Made by a program: the position numbers and the translations under genes. This document shows positions 9,901 through 16,194 of a DNA stretch of 16,194 bases, in pieces; the stretch's first letter is position 1, and each line of letters starts with the position of its first letter. The stretch comes from Pararoseburia sp963661325 (GTDB taxonomy: Bacteria; Bacillota; Clostridia; Lachnospirales; Lachnospiraceae), in NCBI GenBank assembly GCA_963661325.1, contig CAVLBP010000054.1, forward strand, positions 1-16,194, in the 5' to 3' direction. Below the pieces are notes generated by a model. It saw only the letters and a program-made list of their open reading frames with translations, did no database searches and was not told the origin of the DNA.

Positions 9901-11879
9901 TTCTCATAAGAAACGGTATAGTCTGTTTTTGCCTTTAACCAGGTGGTGCCCATTTTTACAGAAACCGTTGGCTGGATCTCAGAACCTGTGTATGTTGCTG
10001 CATAATCACTGGCATAGCCATCATCATATGTAACGCTGTCATTTCCAATGCTGACAACCGCAGCCGTCTCAAAATCGCCAAGGATCTGATACTGCTTTGT
10101 CACCGTACCCTGGAAGTTATTTCCATCGCCCGAGATTGCCACGCTCATAGTACCAATGGCAGTATTATTGCTATAGGTTACTGTATAGTCCTGATCCTGT
10201 ACCAGGGTATAAACAGAGCCACTGTCACGTGTCAAGGTAACCGTCATTACCGGCTCGATCTTCTTGCCGGTATAGGCAAATGTAGTAGCAGCCACGCCAT
10301 CGATGCTTGCCGTGATGTCCAACTTATCATTATCCTGTGCCTGCTCCAGATCACATCGGTTGATGTCAAAGCCCAAAACGATCGTTCCGGTATAGCCGTT
10401 TGCTTCCTTACCGGTGATGGTCACGGTTGCCCTGCCAACTTCTACATTGTTGGTATATTCAATATTACAATTGTCGCCAAAACCTTCGATCGCCTCATTT
10501 GTTGTGGCATTCTTGAAGGTAACTGTCGGTTCCTTTGCCAGACCGTCATAAGTATATGACGTCTCCGATAACTCTGCGTTTACAATCTGGCTGATATCAA
10601 ACTTATTGTCTGATCCCGCCTTGATCTCATAATTATTGTAGGTCTGCCTTCCCGTATAATTGCCAATACCGGTTACGGTAATATCGTACAGATAAACCAG
10701 TTGTCCGCTTTCCACCTTACTTCCATTTGGACTTGCCTCTGCCGTATAGTCCGTTCCAAGAGTCAGAGCCTTGCCCTCATCAGAATAGAGACCATTGGTG
10801 ACTGTGTTGGATATGATATCTACACTAAATACTGCACCTGTATCCTTTGGCAGAGCCTTTGTACCGATCGTATAGATCAGTTCTTTGCTATAACCTGCAT
10901 AGTCACCAAGACCTGTAATCTTTGCAACAGCCTGTCCTGCACTGTCGCTGCCACTATAAGTCACATTATACTGACTTCCCTGTGTCAAGACTGTGCTGCC
11001 ACATTTTACGGTAACCGGCGGTTCTACTGATTCTCCTGTATATGTATAAGTTCCTTCTTCAATGGATGCCTCTAAGATATTGACTTTGATACTTGCGGTA
11101 CTGCTCGTTCCGACTGCTGATACTGTCACATTTCCGCTGCCACTGGTCACATCTGCATTAAGAGAAATCGTTCCATCTGCCTTTACCGTAAATGGTGCAT
11201 TTGCATCTGCTGTATAAGTAAGTGTACGTTTCAAGGCTGGTGAAAGGCTTGCCTGAACCGCTGTCTGTGTGTCCGTTGCATCTATGGTGATGGTAGATTG
11301 ACCGGCAGTGATGGTGGTGTTATCCGAAACAGCATCTGTGCTTACGTCAGAGAGACCTGTCTCGATCATGCCATCACGTCCATCCCATGCACCTTCATAA
11401 TAATAGCCGGTGCCGGATGCCGTATAATAATAGATGGCATCGCTGACACTAGAGAAGGTAAAGACAACCGCATAGGTCTCACCGGAAGATAAATAAATCC
11501 CCGCTCCACTCAGATTCAAAGAAAGTACACTTGCAGATGCGCTCTCCGACGTCCCTTCAATGTGCTGCTGGGCACTGGTATAGCGTAAGACTCCACTGGT
11601 CGGATCACTGGCATCTGTCAGATTTTGATAGACTGATACGGTGTAGTATACCTCCTGCGTCGCATCCATATCCACTTTCATGGATGCACTATCCAGCCTC
11701 TGATAATCTTTTGTCGCGCTGCCAATCTGTGCATATTGTCCTTTTTCCAGCGGTGTTTCGCCAATACTTGACGTGTAGTCCGCGAACAGATTGCTTCCGA
11801 TCGACAGTGTCGAGACAACCATCAGCGCCGCCAGCACTCCTGCTAAAATTCTTTTCTTTACATCCTTGTACATACTCAT
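3912..11879 (-). CDS. Giant secreted MBG/Ig-like repeat protein with two C-terminal fibronectin type III domains
   Basis: Very large exported protein of 2655 residues and unknown function. A signal peptide (KKRILAGVLAALMVVSTLS, likely cut near LFA-DY, residue 33) precedes an unassigned N-terminal region (about 34-190, rich in Ser and Tyr) and an Ig-like segment (about 195-270). Then come about 26 tandem repeats of roughly 85 residues (274-2473) built on YTGKxIxP - VxYxGxxLxxGxDYxVxYxNNxNxGxAxVxIxGxGNYTG - FxI, the pattern of MBG-type domains, and two fibronectin type III domains (about 2474-2560 and 2561-2655, both with GYEIY and TY-Y/F-V-R-Y/AY). There is no LPxTG-like tail; the protein ends AITVK. 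Such architecture suggests a fibrous adhesin or matrix protein; this is inference. An in-frame ATG at 11921 lacks a ribosome binding site; the ATG at 11879 follows AAAGGGG by 4 bases, and another ATG at 11873 with better spacing is possible. The leader (11880-12010) shows no confident promoter. No frameshift is visible. The sortase follows after 9 bp. Confidence 0.93.
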   Translation of the reverse strand: MSMYKDVKKRILAGVLAALMVVSTLSIGSNLFADYTSSIGETPLEKGQYAQIGSATKDYQRLDSASMKVDMDATQEVYYTVSVYQNLTDASDPTSGVLRYTSAQQHIEGTSESASASVLSLNLSGAGIYLSSGETYAVVFTFSSVSDAIYYYTASGTGYYYEGAWDGRDGMIETGLSDVSTDAVSDNTTITAGQSTITIDATDTQTAVQASLSPALKRTLTYTADANAPFTVKADGTISLNADVTSGSGNVTVSAVGTSSTASIKVNILEASIEEGTYTYTGESVEPPVTVKCGSTVLTQGSQYNVTYSGSDSAGQAVAKITGLGDYAGYSKELIYTIGTKALPKDTGAVFSVDIISNTVTNGLYSDEGKALTLGTDYTAEASPNGSKVESGQLVYLYDITVTGIGNYTGRQTYNNYEIKAGSDNKFDISQIVNAELSETSYTYDGLAKEPTVTFKNATTNEAIEGFGDNCNIEYTNNVEVGRATVTITGKEANGYTGTIVLGFDINRCDLEQAQDNDKLDITASIDGVAATTFAYTGKKIEPVMTVTLTRDSGSVYTLVQDQDYTVTYSNNTAIGTMSVAISGDGNNFQGTVTKQYQILGDFETAAVVSIGNDSVTYDDGYASDYAATYTGSEIQPTVSVKMGTTWLKAKTDYTVSYENNINASTDDQKAVAVIKGAGNYSGKEIRVTFTIKPQTISGTLNVSTKKTYTGKEITLSSGEYTLTKTGKTYVEGQDFELSYEDNINAGTATVYANGIGNYTGSVKATFTIQKLSLTDSHVVVEPEKIADQIYTGNQIKPDITLYYQDDDGTKREISNANYSLTYSNNKNIGQATITITGEKNLTEDREEYFSIVAKSLSNLTFFLGGQEVKQIAENTYLATYVAEYTGRTISPSLTVKDGDSTVTKSGNYKTSSVNAINAAGYDENNTSKTPAIVVTGLGNYGGSTVTIYYTISPKDITSEASGVTITDTQKLVKNGDYRLPVVNVVNTNLNNKVLTQDTDYTVSVGEDSKTSGEGKIATITGMGNYTGSRNITYTIGSNLALGGAVELHNPYDDSTLKPASSGDYYVPYWGRDTDGNSIKPVSKLTYKDADGKETDLEEDTDYTVTYTTEAGGMGSTESVVITYTGIGDYYGTITKRYYVTMVVLDNETSVTVTNIDPNHPEAGFEYVYDGNKITPQIRVTYNASGKTIQLVEGTDYQFTATDVGPNVGTYTVQAKGIGHYSGTLSQTYTIVASDLTACTLSATTLPDYTYTGKEIKPDISGITITNTAGTVLKQDVDYKVQGYKNNINIADKSDADAPAVIIVGIGNYSGTINLKFSIVTKSISDNVTVEAIPDQMYTGDKITPSLSLMYGDVVLTEGKDYELTYSSNVNPGRATISIAGIGAYSGTLTARFNIIGNLSNTSQFTIGGYQTTYSLQANGTLQFSDAGISITYQNQSNVDSSGNMTTMYLDSSNYEIQQYNCDRPGEGQLIFVGKNYCIGSQTIPIRVVGDLKNVEVINVNDQYDYTGKQIKPTPIVQFGSQVLEEGEDYNIEYGSNVDVGTNSGSIVIRQVSGTDTYYTGSKTARFNIYYNLSKATVTGLNDTYSYTGSEVKPIPQVTCAGKVLQKDVDYSLTYTNNIDAGTASVVINSIDGASIGNQVVNFEIKGINLADPGMNITLDGQLSGLTTTYTGDYIQPNVVVTYGGKTLTQTKDYNVSYAENLNVGTASVTISGAGSYYGAVTKYFTITQKDLSASDINVKVSDTGYAGGHPVVPQMSLTYNGHTLQEGVDYTYTLSNNEQVSVDSKASVTFTGIGNYTGSRSAQFEVTKVNLAGGTVKLDKTSAVYTGSVITPEIEVSCPVGDGTTYILQEGTDYTISYGNGIRDAGKYNISIVGKDNFYGSLNPTFTVEPKPITEDDITVTVPDMDYSGSAVEPAVVVTDTTRGVELTKGTDYDLTFKNNINSASKDDADAAPTVTITGKGNYTDSRTATFNIGRSLADAQVRIAQDQQEFTYDGKSHVPTYAVYLADGTLLKEGTDYEMIDIEDSVNAGTKTLAVKGIGNYYGKPFAYYRINQKVAKASEINVVLDLPQDEDGNYVTTYTGSAITPGVKVYDTSISTKTEIDPVNYSITYVNNENIGNVNSPAFVMVSLKGNYALGSETKSQAFIIGAKDISDFKLVLNDKRVTYTGSAITPDVSVIYDNGVDPVWTLVAGVDYDLKLTDNTNAGHATVTAVAKGNYTGQVTEEFDIVASLKDAIVTIEPQFYTGKAVEPPVTVECGGNVLEQDVDYKVDYYSDDSYTTGGYVIITPLVSYYSDSARCAYTISADMSLLRVKGYANQYTYTGKAIRPDFVIEDPSGNQVAYDADQIVYGRMSAEEAETTDIADVTNDDCIAVGTITAFIPVELAGNKEVLQATYEIIPKNINACNIIQLSKNTYTGKAIEPKATLLYDGKELIQGKEYSVTYNNNVNPGVATATVQGLGNYTGTSVLKFNIIAPVMVGLKAQAASETGIQISWLKNGKATGYEIYSEDNRTKYGTTSATSFVANGLKNSTTYTFHVRSYVTAGGNTTYGEMQSVTAYTKVASTNDLVGTSTAKRSATLTWNRSNTVAGYEIYRSSSADGTYKKIAVVPNGKGTYTDTKVGSNKTYYYKVRAYKPVDGSYVYGDYSKTIAITVK
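4461..11060 (-). repeat. Array of about 26 diverged MBG/Ig-like protein repeats
   Basis: Units average about 254 bp (85 codons) and are recognisable by recurring YTG, DYxVxYxNN and GNYTG blocks, seen in plus-strand DNA as variants of ccggtgtag and ttgccaatacc. DNA identity between units looks moderate, so this is an old, diverged array, not a recent expansion. Two units (DNA about 7390-7680 and 4670-4920) are poor matches, and one near the N-terminal side (about 10620-10870) has lost the opening YTG. Several units carry a longer loop after NNIN (see findings). Confidence 0.85.
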
Positions 11880-12017
11880 AGAGCCCCTTTCACCAAGTTC
11901 TTCTCTATTTTTCACGCCCATCCAAGGGCATAGTTAGACTTATTCTATTTCAATATCGACCTATCCCATACAAAACTTTACCTTTTTCTGTAAAATTATC
12001 TTCCACAATAAATAAAA

Positions 12018-12050
12018 AACCATGTCAAGAGCAAAGCCCCTGACATGGTT
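12018..12050 (-). terminator. Rho-independent terminator of the marR-ABC unit
   Basis: AACCATGTCA (12018-12027) and TGACATGGTT (12041-12050) form a 10-bp perfect stem; on the minus-strand RNA five more pairs (two of them G-U) extend it inward to a UUU loop. The minus-strand hairpin is followed by TTTTTTATT. It sits 16 bp past the stop of the second ABC gene and isolates this unit from the giant gene downstream. Confidence 0.92.
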
Positions 12051-12066
12051 CCTTTCATTATCTTTA

Positions 12067-13965
12067 TTATGCGTTCACGATCTTTCCGGTATATAACTGG
12101 TAGTATTTACCGCCCTCGGCAATCAATTCGTCGTGGTTACCGCGCTCGATGATACGTCCCTGGTCTAAGACCATGATACAATCACTGTTTCGGATCGTTG
12201 ACAGACGATGGGCAATGACAAATGTCGTTCTGCCTGCCATCAGTTTATCCATACCATCCTGTACGATCTTCTCGGTTCTGGTATCGATAGAACTGGTCGC
12301 CTCATCAAGGATCAGTACCGGCGGATCTGCGATGGCTGCTCTGGCGATCGCCAAAAGCTGCCTCTGTCCCTGGCTCAAGTTGGCACCATCACCCGTCAGT
12401 ACCGTATCATAGCCATTCGGCAGTTTGCGGATGAAACTGTCCGCATTGGCAAGTTTTGCTGCTGCATGCACTTCCTCATCCGTTGCATCCAGTTTACCGT
12501 AGCGGATATTGTCAGCCACCGTACCGGTAAAGAGGTGGGTATCCTGCAAGACGATACCAAGGGAATGGCGCAGATCGTCTTTTTTGATCTTATTGATATT
12601 GATACCATCGTATCGGATCTTGCCGTCTGCAATATCATAGAAACGGTTGATCAGATTGGTGATCGTCGTCTTTCCGGCACCGGTCGCACCGACAAAGGCA
12701 ATCTTCTGTCCCGGCGTTGCAAACATCTTGATGTTGTGCAGTACCGTCTTGCCCGGTTCATAGGCAAAATCAACATCATCAAAGACCACATCGCCTTCCA
12801 GTTTTACATAGGTGGTCGTGTCGTCTGCCTGATGATAATGTTTCCAAGCCCACATACCGGTACGCTCGCTTGTCTCAACGATCTGTCCGTTCTCTTCCCT
12901 GGCATTAACCAGAGTAACATAACCTTCGTCATCTTCCGGCTTTTCATCCAAAAGTCCAAAGACACGTTCTGCACCCGCCATAGCCATAACGATAAAGTTG
13001 AGCTGCTGGCTGACCTGCATAATCGGCATGTTCAGACTCTTATTAAAGGTAAGGAAACTTGCCAGGCCTCCAAGGGTAAAGCCGCCAAATCCACTGATGG
13101 CGAGGATCCCGCCAACAACGGCAACGATCACATAACTGACGTTACCGATCTGTGCATTGGCAGGTCCCAACATATTAGAATACATATTTGCCTGATAAGC
13201 ACTGTCAAAAAGTTCATCATTCAAGGCGTTAAACTCTTCGATCGCTTCTTCCTCGTGGCAGAACACCTTGACAACCTTCTGCCCGTTCATCATTTCCTCG
13301 ATATTACCATTGACACGTCCCAGATTTCTCTGCTGCTTGCCAAAATACTTACCGGAATTTCCTGCCAAGAACTTTGTCACCAAAAGCATGATGGCTACCA
13401 TGCCAAGTGTAACCAGAGTCAGTGGGATACTGAGTTTGATCATACAGACGATAACACCGATCACAGTCACGCCGGAGTTGACCATCTGCGGAATACTCTG
13501 GCTGATCATCTGACGCAGAGCATCAATATCGTTGGTATAGATGGACATGATATCGCCGTGCTGATGGGTATCGAAATAACGAATCGGCAACTCTTCCATA
13601 TGAACAAACATCTCATCACGCAAGGCACGCAGTGTACCCTGTGTCACCTGCGCCATGATAAAGTTGTAGAGAAAAGCACATACCACGCCCAGTGCATAAA
13701 AGCCTGCCACACGTCCGATTGCTGCTAAAAGTGGTCCAAAATCCACACTGTGTGCTTCCACCATCGGTGTAATGTAATCATCGATCAAATTCTGCATAAA
13801 CATGGTTCCCTGCAAAGAACAAAGCACACTTGCCAGAATACATACCAAAACTATGATCAGATGGATGCCGTACATCTTAAAAATGTAGTGCGCCAGTCTT
13901 CCCATAATATGTTTGTTTGCCTTGAGGCTTCCCTTGCCTCTCGGAGCCGCCTGTTGTCTTGGCAT
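12067..13965 (-). CDS. Heterodimeric ABC exporter, subunit with the intact catalytic residues
   Basis: Type I (type IV fold) ABC half-transporter, 632 residues: an N-terminal six-helix membrane domain (about 30-320) and a C-terminal ATPase. Motifs: Walker A GATGAGKTT with Lys432, Q-loop Gln474, signature LSQGQ (530-534), Walker B ILDEATS with catalytic Glu555, and switch His586 (IAHRLS). The signature is non-standard (Gln for Gly), as expected for the partner that completes a degenerate site. A linker of about 40 residues containing TGMWAWKH joins the two domains. A longer in-frame start at 14082 would overlap the upstream gene by over 100 bp; the ATG at 13965 follows that gene's TAA by one base and has AGGAGG 9 bases upstream, so it is chosen. 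Likely exports drugs or other hydrophobic compounds in the inner membrane; the substrate cannot be read from the sequence. Confidence 0.95.
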   Translation of the reverse strand: MPRQQAAPRGKGSLKANKHIMGRLAHYIFKMYGIHLIIVLVCILASVLCSLQGTMFMQNLIDDYITPMVEAHSVDFGPLLAAIGRVAGFYALGVVCAFLYNFIMAQVTQGTLRALRDEMFVHMEELPIRYFDTHQHGDIMSIYTNDIDALRQMISQSIPQMVNSGVTVIGVIVCMIKLSIPLTLVTLGMVAIMLLVTKFLAGNSGKYFGKQQRNLGRVNGNIEEMMNGQKVVKVFCHEEEAIEEFNALNDELFDSAYQANMYSNMLGPANAQIGNVSYVIVAVVGGILAISGFGGFTLGGLASFLTFNKSLNMPIMQVSQQLNFIVMAMAGAERVFGLLDEKPEDDEGYVTLVNAREENGQIVETSERTGMWAWKHYHQADDTTTYVKLEGDVVFDDVDFAYEPGKTVLHNIKMFATPGQKIAFVGATGAGKTTITNLINRFYDIADGKIRYDGININKIKKDDLRHSLGIVLQDTHLFTGTVADNIRYGKLDATDEEVHAAAKLANADSFIRKLPNGYDTVLTGDGANLSQGQRQLLAIARAAIADPPVLILDEATSSIDTRTEKIVQDGMDKLMAGRTTFVIAHRLSTIRNSDCIMVLDQGRIIERGNHDELIAEGGKYYQLYTGKIVNA

Positions 13966-13966
13966 A

Positions 13967-15724
13967 TTACTCACCCTCCTTCTCATCAAAATCGCCCGAA
14001 CCGCCACCGGTCTGGGATTCATATACATCACGATAGATTGCATTGCTCTCCAGCAATTCCTCATGGGTGCCAATGCCATCAACGCGTCCGTTATCCATCA
14101 CAACGATACGGTCTGCATCCTGTACGGAAGAGATACGCTGTGCGATGATCAGTTTGGTCGTGCCCGGAATCTCCTCACGGAATGCCTTGCGAATCTTGGC
14201 ATCTGTCGCCGTATCGACCGCACTGGTACTGTCATCTAAGATCAATACCTTCGGCTGCTTCAACAAGGCTCTGGCAATACAAAGTCTCTGACGCTGTCCG
14301 CCGGAGACATTGCTGCCGCCCTGCTCAATATAGGTATCATAGCCATTCGGGAAACGCTCGATAAACTCATCTGCACAGGCAAGTTTACAAGCCTTTTGGC
14401 ACTCCTCGTCCGTTGCATTTTCATTTCCCCAGCGCAGGTTATCATAGATGGTTCCTGAGAAAAGAACATTATTCTGCAAAACAACAGATACCTGATTACG
14501 GATGACTTCCAGATCGTATCTGCGCACATCGACATTGCCGACACGGACCTGTCCCTCCGTCACATCGTACAGTCGGGAAATCAGGTTAACCAAAGTCGAT
14601 TTGGCGCTTCCGGTTCCTCCTAGCACACCTATCGTCTCGCCGCTCTTAATATGCAGATCAATATCTTCCAGAACAAATTCCTCTGCATCCTTTTTATAAG
14701 CGAAGTTCACATGATCAAAATCAATGTCACCATTCGGTACTTCCATGACCGGATTCTCTGGATTGACGATGGTCGCTTCCTCTTTTAAGACTTCCGCAAC
14801 ACGGATGGCATTTGCCCCACTCATGGTGATCATGACAAATACCATAGAAAACATCATCAAACTTCCGAGGATGTTCATGCAGTATGCCAGCATACTCATC
14901 AGTTCACCTGTTGTAAAGTTAGAGGTAACAATCATTTTTGCCCCCATCCAACTGATTAGCAAGATACAAGTGTAGATCGTCGTCATCATCACCGGTGCAT
15001 TACATGCCAGAATCCGCTCTGCCTTCAGGAGAAGTCTGTAGATGTTTCCACTCGCCTTCTGGAACTTATCCTTTTCAAAATCCTCCCTTACATACGCCTT
15101 CACCACACGAATTCCGGAAATATTTTCCTGTACACTGGCGTTCAGATCATCATATTTTTTGAAAACATTATCAAAAATACTGGTCACACGCGAAATGATA
15201 AAAATAAGAATACATGCCAATATCACAACGGCGATCAGGTATACACTTGCCAGACGCGGACTAATGATAAAGGACAGAATCATGGCCACTATCAGACTGG
15301 CCGGCGCACGCGTTCCCATACGCAAAATCATCTGATAGGAGTTCTGCAGGTTGGTCACATCCGTCGTCAGTCTTGTCACAAGTCCCGCCGTAGAAAATTT
15401 ATCGATATTTTCAAAAGAAAATGTCTGGATGTTGGCAAACATGGATTTACGAAGATTTCTTGCGAATCCGGCTGACGCCCTCGCTCCGTACTTTCCTCCC
15501 ATCATACCGGCCCAAAGGCCAATCAGGGCTGCTACAATCATATATCCACCGATCACAAAAATACGATGCATATCTCCCTTATTGACACCCTCATCAATGA
15601 TGATCGCCATCAAAAGTGGTATGATCATTTCCATCGCCACTTCCAAAAGCATGAAAATAGGTGTCAGTATTGAGTCTTTTTTAAACTCTTTTACCTCTGC
15701 AAGTAGTGTTCTTATTACATGCAT
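13967..15724 (-). CDS. Heterodimeric ABC exporter, subunit with the degenerate ATPase motifs
   Basis: Half-transporter of 585 residues, six-helix membrane domain (about 18-310) then ATPase. Motifs: Walker A GGTGSAKST (369-377; Ala374 in place of the usual Gly, Lys375 kept), Q-loop Gln417, canonical-like signature VSGGQ (473-477), Walker B LILDDSTSA with Asp498 where the catalytic Glu should be, and Gln529 in place of the switch His (IAQRIS). Together with the partner's LSQGQ, this makes one degenerate and one consensus nucleotide site, the arrangement known from heterodimeric exporters such as TM287/288 and LmrCD. AAGGAAGG lies 8 bases before the ATG at 15724. The gene start overlaps the marR-type gene by 44 bp and its stop abuts the second subunit, so all three are one unit. 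The C-terminus has a Gly/Asp/Glu-rich tail (GGGSGDFDEKEGE). Confidence 0.95.
   Translation of the reverse strand: MHVIRTLLAEVKEFKKDSILTPIFMLLEVAMEMIIPLLMAIIIDEGVNKGDMHRIFVIGGYMIVAALIGLWAGMMGGKYGARASAGFARNLRKSMFANIQTFSFENIDKFSTAGLVTRLTTDVTNLQNSYQMILRMGTRAPASLIVAMILSFIISPRLASVYLIAVVILACILIFIISRVTSIFDNVFKKYDDLNASVQENISGIRVVKAYVREDFEKDKFQKASGNIYRLLLKAERILACNAPVMMTTIYTCILLISWMGAKMIVTSNFTTGELMSMLAYCMNILGSLMMFSMVFVMITMSGANAIRVAEVLKEEATIVNPENPVMEVPNGDIDFDHVNFAYKKDAEEFVLEDIDLHIKSGETIGVLGGTGSAKSTLVNLISRLYDVTEGQVRVGNVDVRRYDLEVIRNQVSVVLQNNVLFSGTIYDNLRWGNENATDEECQKACKLACADEFIERFPNGYDTYIEQGGSNVSGGQRQRLCIARALLKQPKVLILDDSTSAVDTATDAKIRKAFREEIPGTTKLIIAQRISSVQDADRIVVMDNGRVDGIGTHEELLESNAIYRDVYESQTGGGSGDFDEKEGE
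13975..13980 (-). promoter_or_regulatory. Strong ribosome binding site of the second ABC gene
   Basis: AGGAGG lies inside the last codons of the first ABC gene, 9 bases before the ATG at 13965. It decides that start over upstream in-frame ATGs and, with the TAATATG stop-start junction, points to coupled synthesis of the two subunits. Confidence 0.85.
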
Positions 15725-16194
15725 TTGTTTTTCCTTCCTTTCCTATTCTTTCCCCGTCGGAAGCAATCTCATCTTCCAACTCTTTTTTTACCAGCGCAAG
15801 CATGGTAAATAGTTCCTGCTTCTGCTCCCTGGTGAGCCCGGATACCAGTTTCTCTTCCATATGATCGATACTTTTTTGGATATCGTCATGGAAACGTATG
15901 CCAGCCTCTGTCAGCTCAATCTTCTTTAAACGGGCATCCCGCTCCACGGAAACCCGGACAATGTAGCCGTTTTTTTCTAAATTCTGCAATGCTGCCGTGA
16001 CGGTGGACTTTGCCATATGAAAATCCGCCTCCATATCTTTTTGGAATATTTCCCGATCCTTGTGATGATAAAGATAGCCAATCATCCATCCATGCGTTGC
16101 CGTGACCGCATCGCCTCCGGCATTTAAAATACTCTTTTGCCAGATATTTTTGTCCAAAAGCCGGCTCATTTCCTTGATCTGGTAACCTATCTGA
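15681..16194 (-). CDS. MarR-family transcriptional regulator, 5' partial
   Basis: Winged-helix repressor of the MarR family. The DNA-binding core runs from IFQKDMEADF through the recognition helix MAKSTVTAALQNLEKNGYI to the wing, marked by ERDARLKKIELTEAG, the usual MarR wing pattern (D-R-x4-LT). Flanking helices for dimerisation are present on both sides (HGWMIGYLYHH before; QKSIDHMEEKLVSGLTREQ after). An ATG at 16169 could start the frame, but GGAA sits directly against it with no spacing, and the frame stays open to the edge with QIGYQIKEM, which fits the usual first helix of MarR proteins; the true start is therefore probably outside the window. It precedes and overlaps (44 bp) the first ABC gene, so it most likely represses its own transcript and the exporter, with ligand binding releasing it. 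The operator and promoter would lie off the right edge. Confidence 0.9.
   Translation of the reverse strand, partial: QIGYQIKEMSRLLDKNIWQKSILNAGGDAVTATHGWMIGYLYHHKDREIFQKDMEADFHMAKSTVTAALQNLEKNGYIVRVSVERDARLKKIELTEAGIRFHDDIQKSIDHMEEKLVSGLTREQKQELFTMLALVKKELEDEIASDGERIGKEGKTNACNKNTTCRGKRV

Noticed and set aside
4461..11060. Regularly spaced similar DNA blocks that could suggest a CRISPR array or tandem DNA repeat
   Set aside because: Blocks are about 254 bp apart, diverged, in one open frame, and correspond to protein repeats; there is no short identical repeat with unique spacers.
11916..11929. Small hairpin GCCC-6 bases-GGGC in the giant gene leader
   Set aside because: Only four strong pairs; too short to call a regulatory element or terminator.
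11880..12010. Sigma-A promoter for the giant gene
   Set aside because: TTTACA- and TAGAAT-like boxes occur on the minus strand, but none pair at 16-18 bp spacing with an acceptable second box.
12208..13728. Long open plus-strand frame (506 codons) opposite the second ABC gene
   Set aside because: It lies wholly antisense to a well-supported ABC gene with all motifs, its product has no recognisable domain and is rich in His, Cys and Ile as expected for a complementary-strand shadow.

Overview
The window looks like a piece of chromosome from a Gram-positive gut-type Clostridium relative, most likely a Lachnospiraceae member. This is inferred from protein style: a ThiT-type ECF S-component, a class B sortase, a BspA-like leucine-rich protein, long arrays of MBG/Ig-like repeats and a MarR-controlled heterodimeric ABC exporter. 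Moderate GC and strong AGGAGG-type ribosome binding sites fit too. No rRNA, tRNA, CRISPR array, integrase, transposase or other mobile element was seen.

Layout. At the left edge is the 3' part of a plus-strand thiamine-type ECF S-component gene (1-650). It converges on a minus-strand YhhN/lysoplasmalogenase-like membrane protein gene (647-1354), and the two stops share 4 bp. Everything from there to the right edge is on the minus strand. Positions 1391-1423 hold a hairpin terminator that closes a three-gene surface-protein cluster. In transcription order this cluster is a 2655-residue secreted repeat protein (11879-3912), a class B sortase (3902-2799; only 9 bp between the genes) and a leucine-rich-repeat wall protein (2735-1452). 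A second transcription unit lies upstream: a MarR-type repressor (entering from the right edge, 16194-15681) and two ABC exporter half-transporters (15724-13967 and 13965-12067), ended by a 15-bp-stem terminator at 12018-12050. The 145 bp between the last ABC gene and the longest possible reading of the giant gene hold that terminator and the giant gene's leader; I could not place a confident promoter there.

How the genes work together. The giant protein, sortase and LRR protein look like one cell-surface assembly module. The LRR protein ends with an atypical sorting-signal-like tail (TPTTA, then a hydrophobic segment, then basic residues), which makes it the natural substrate of the neighbouring sortase. 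The giant protein has a signal peptide, about 26 MBG/Ig-like repeats and two C-terminal fibronectin type III domains but no wall anchor, so it may be released or held non-covalently. The MarR/ABC unit looks like a self-regulated multidrug or toxic-compound exporter whose two subunits share one intact and one degenerate ATPase site. The surface module is the most interesting part of the window.
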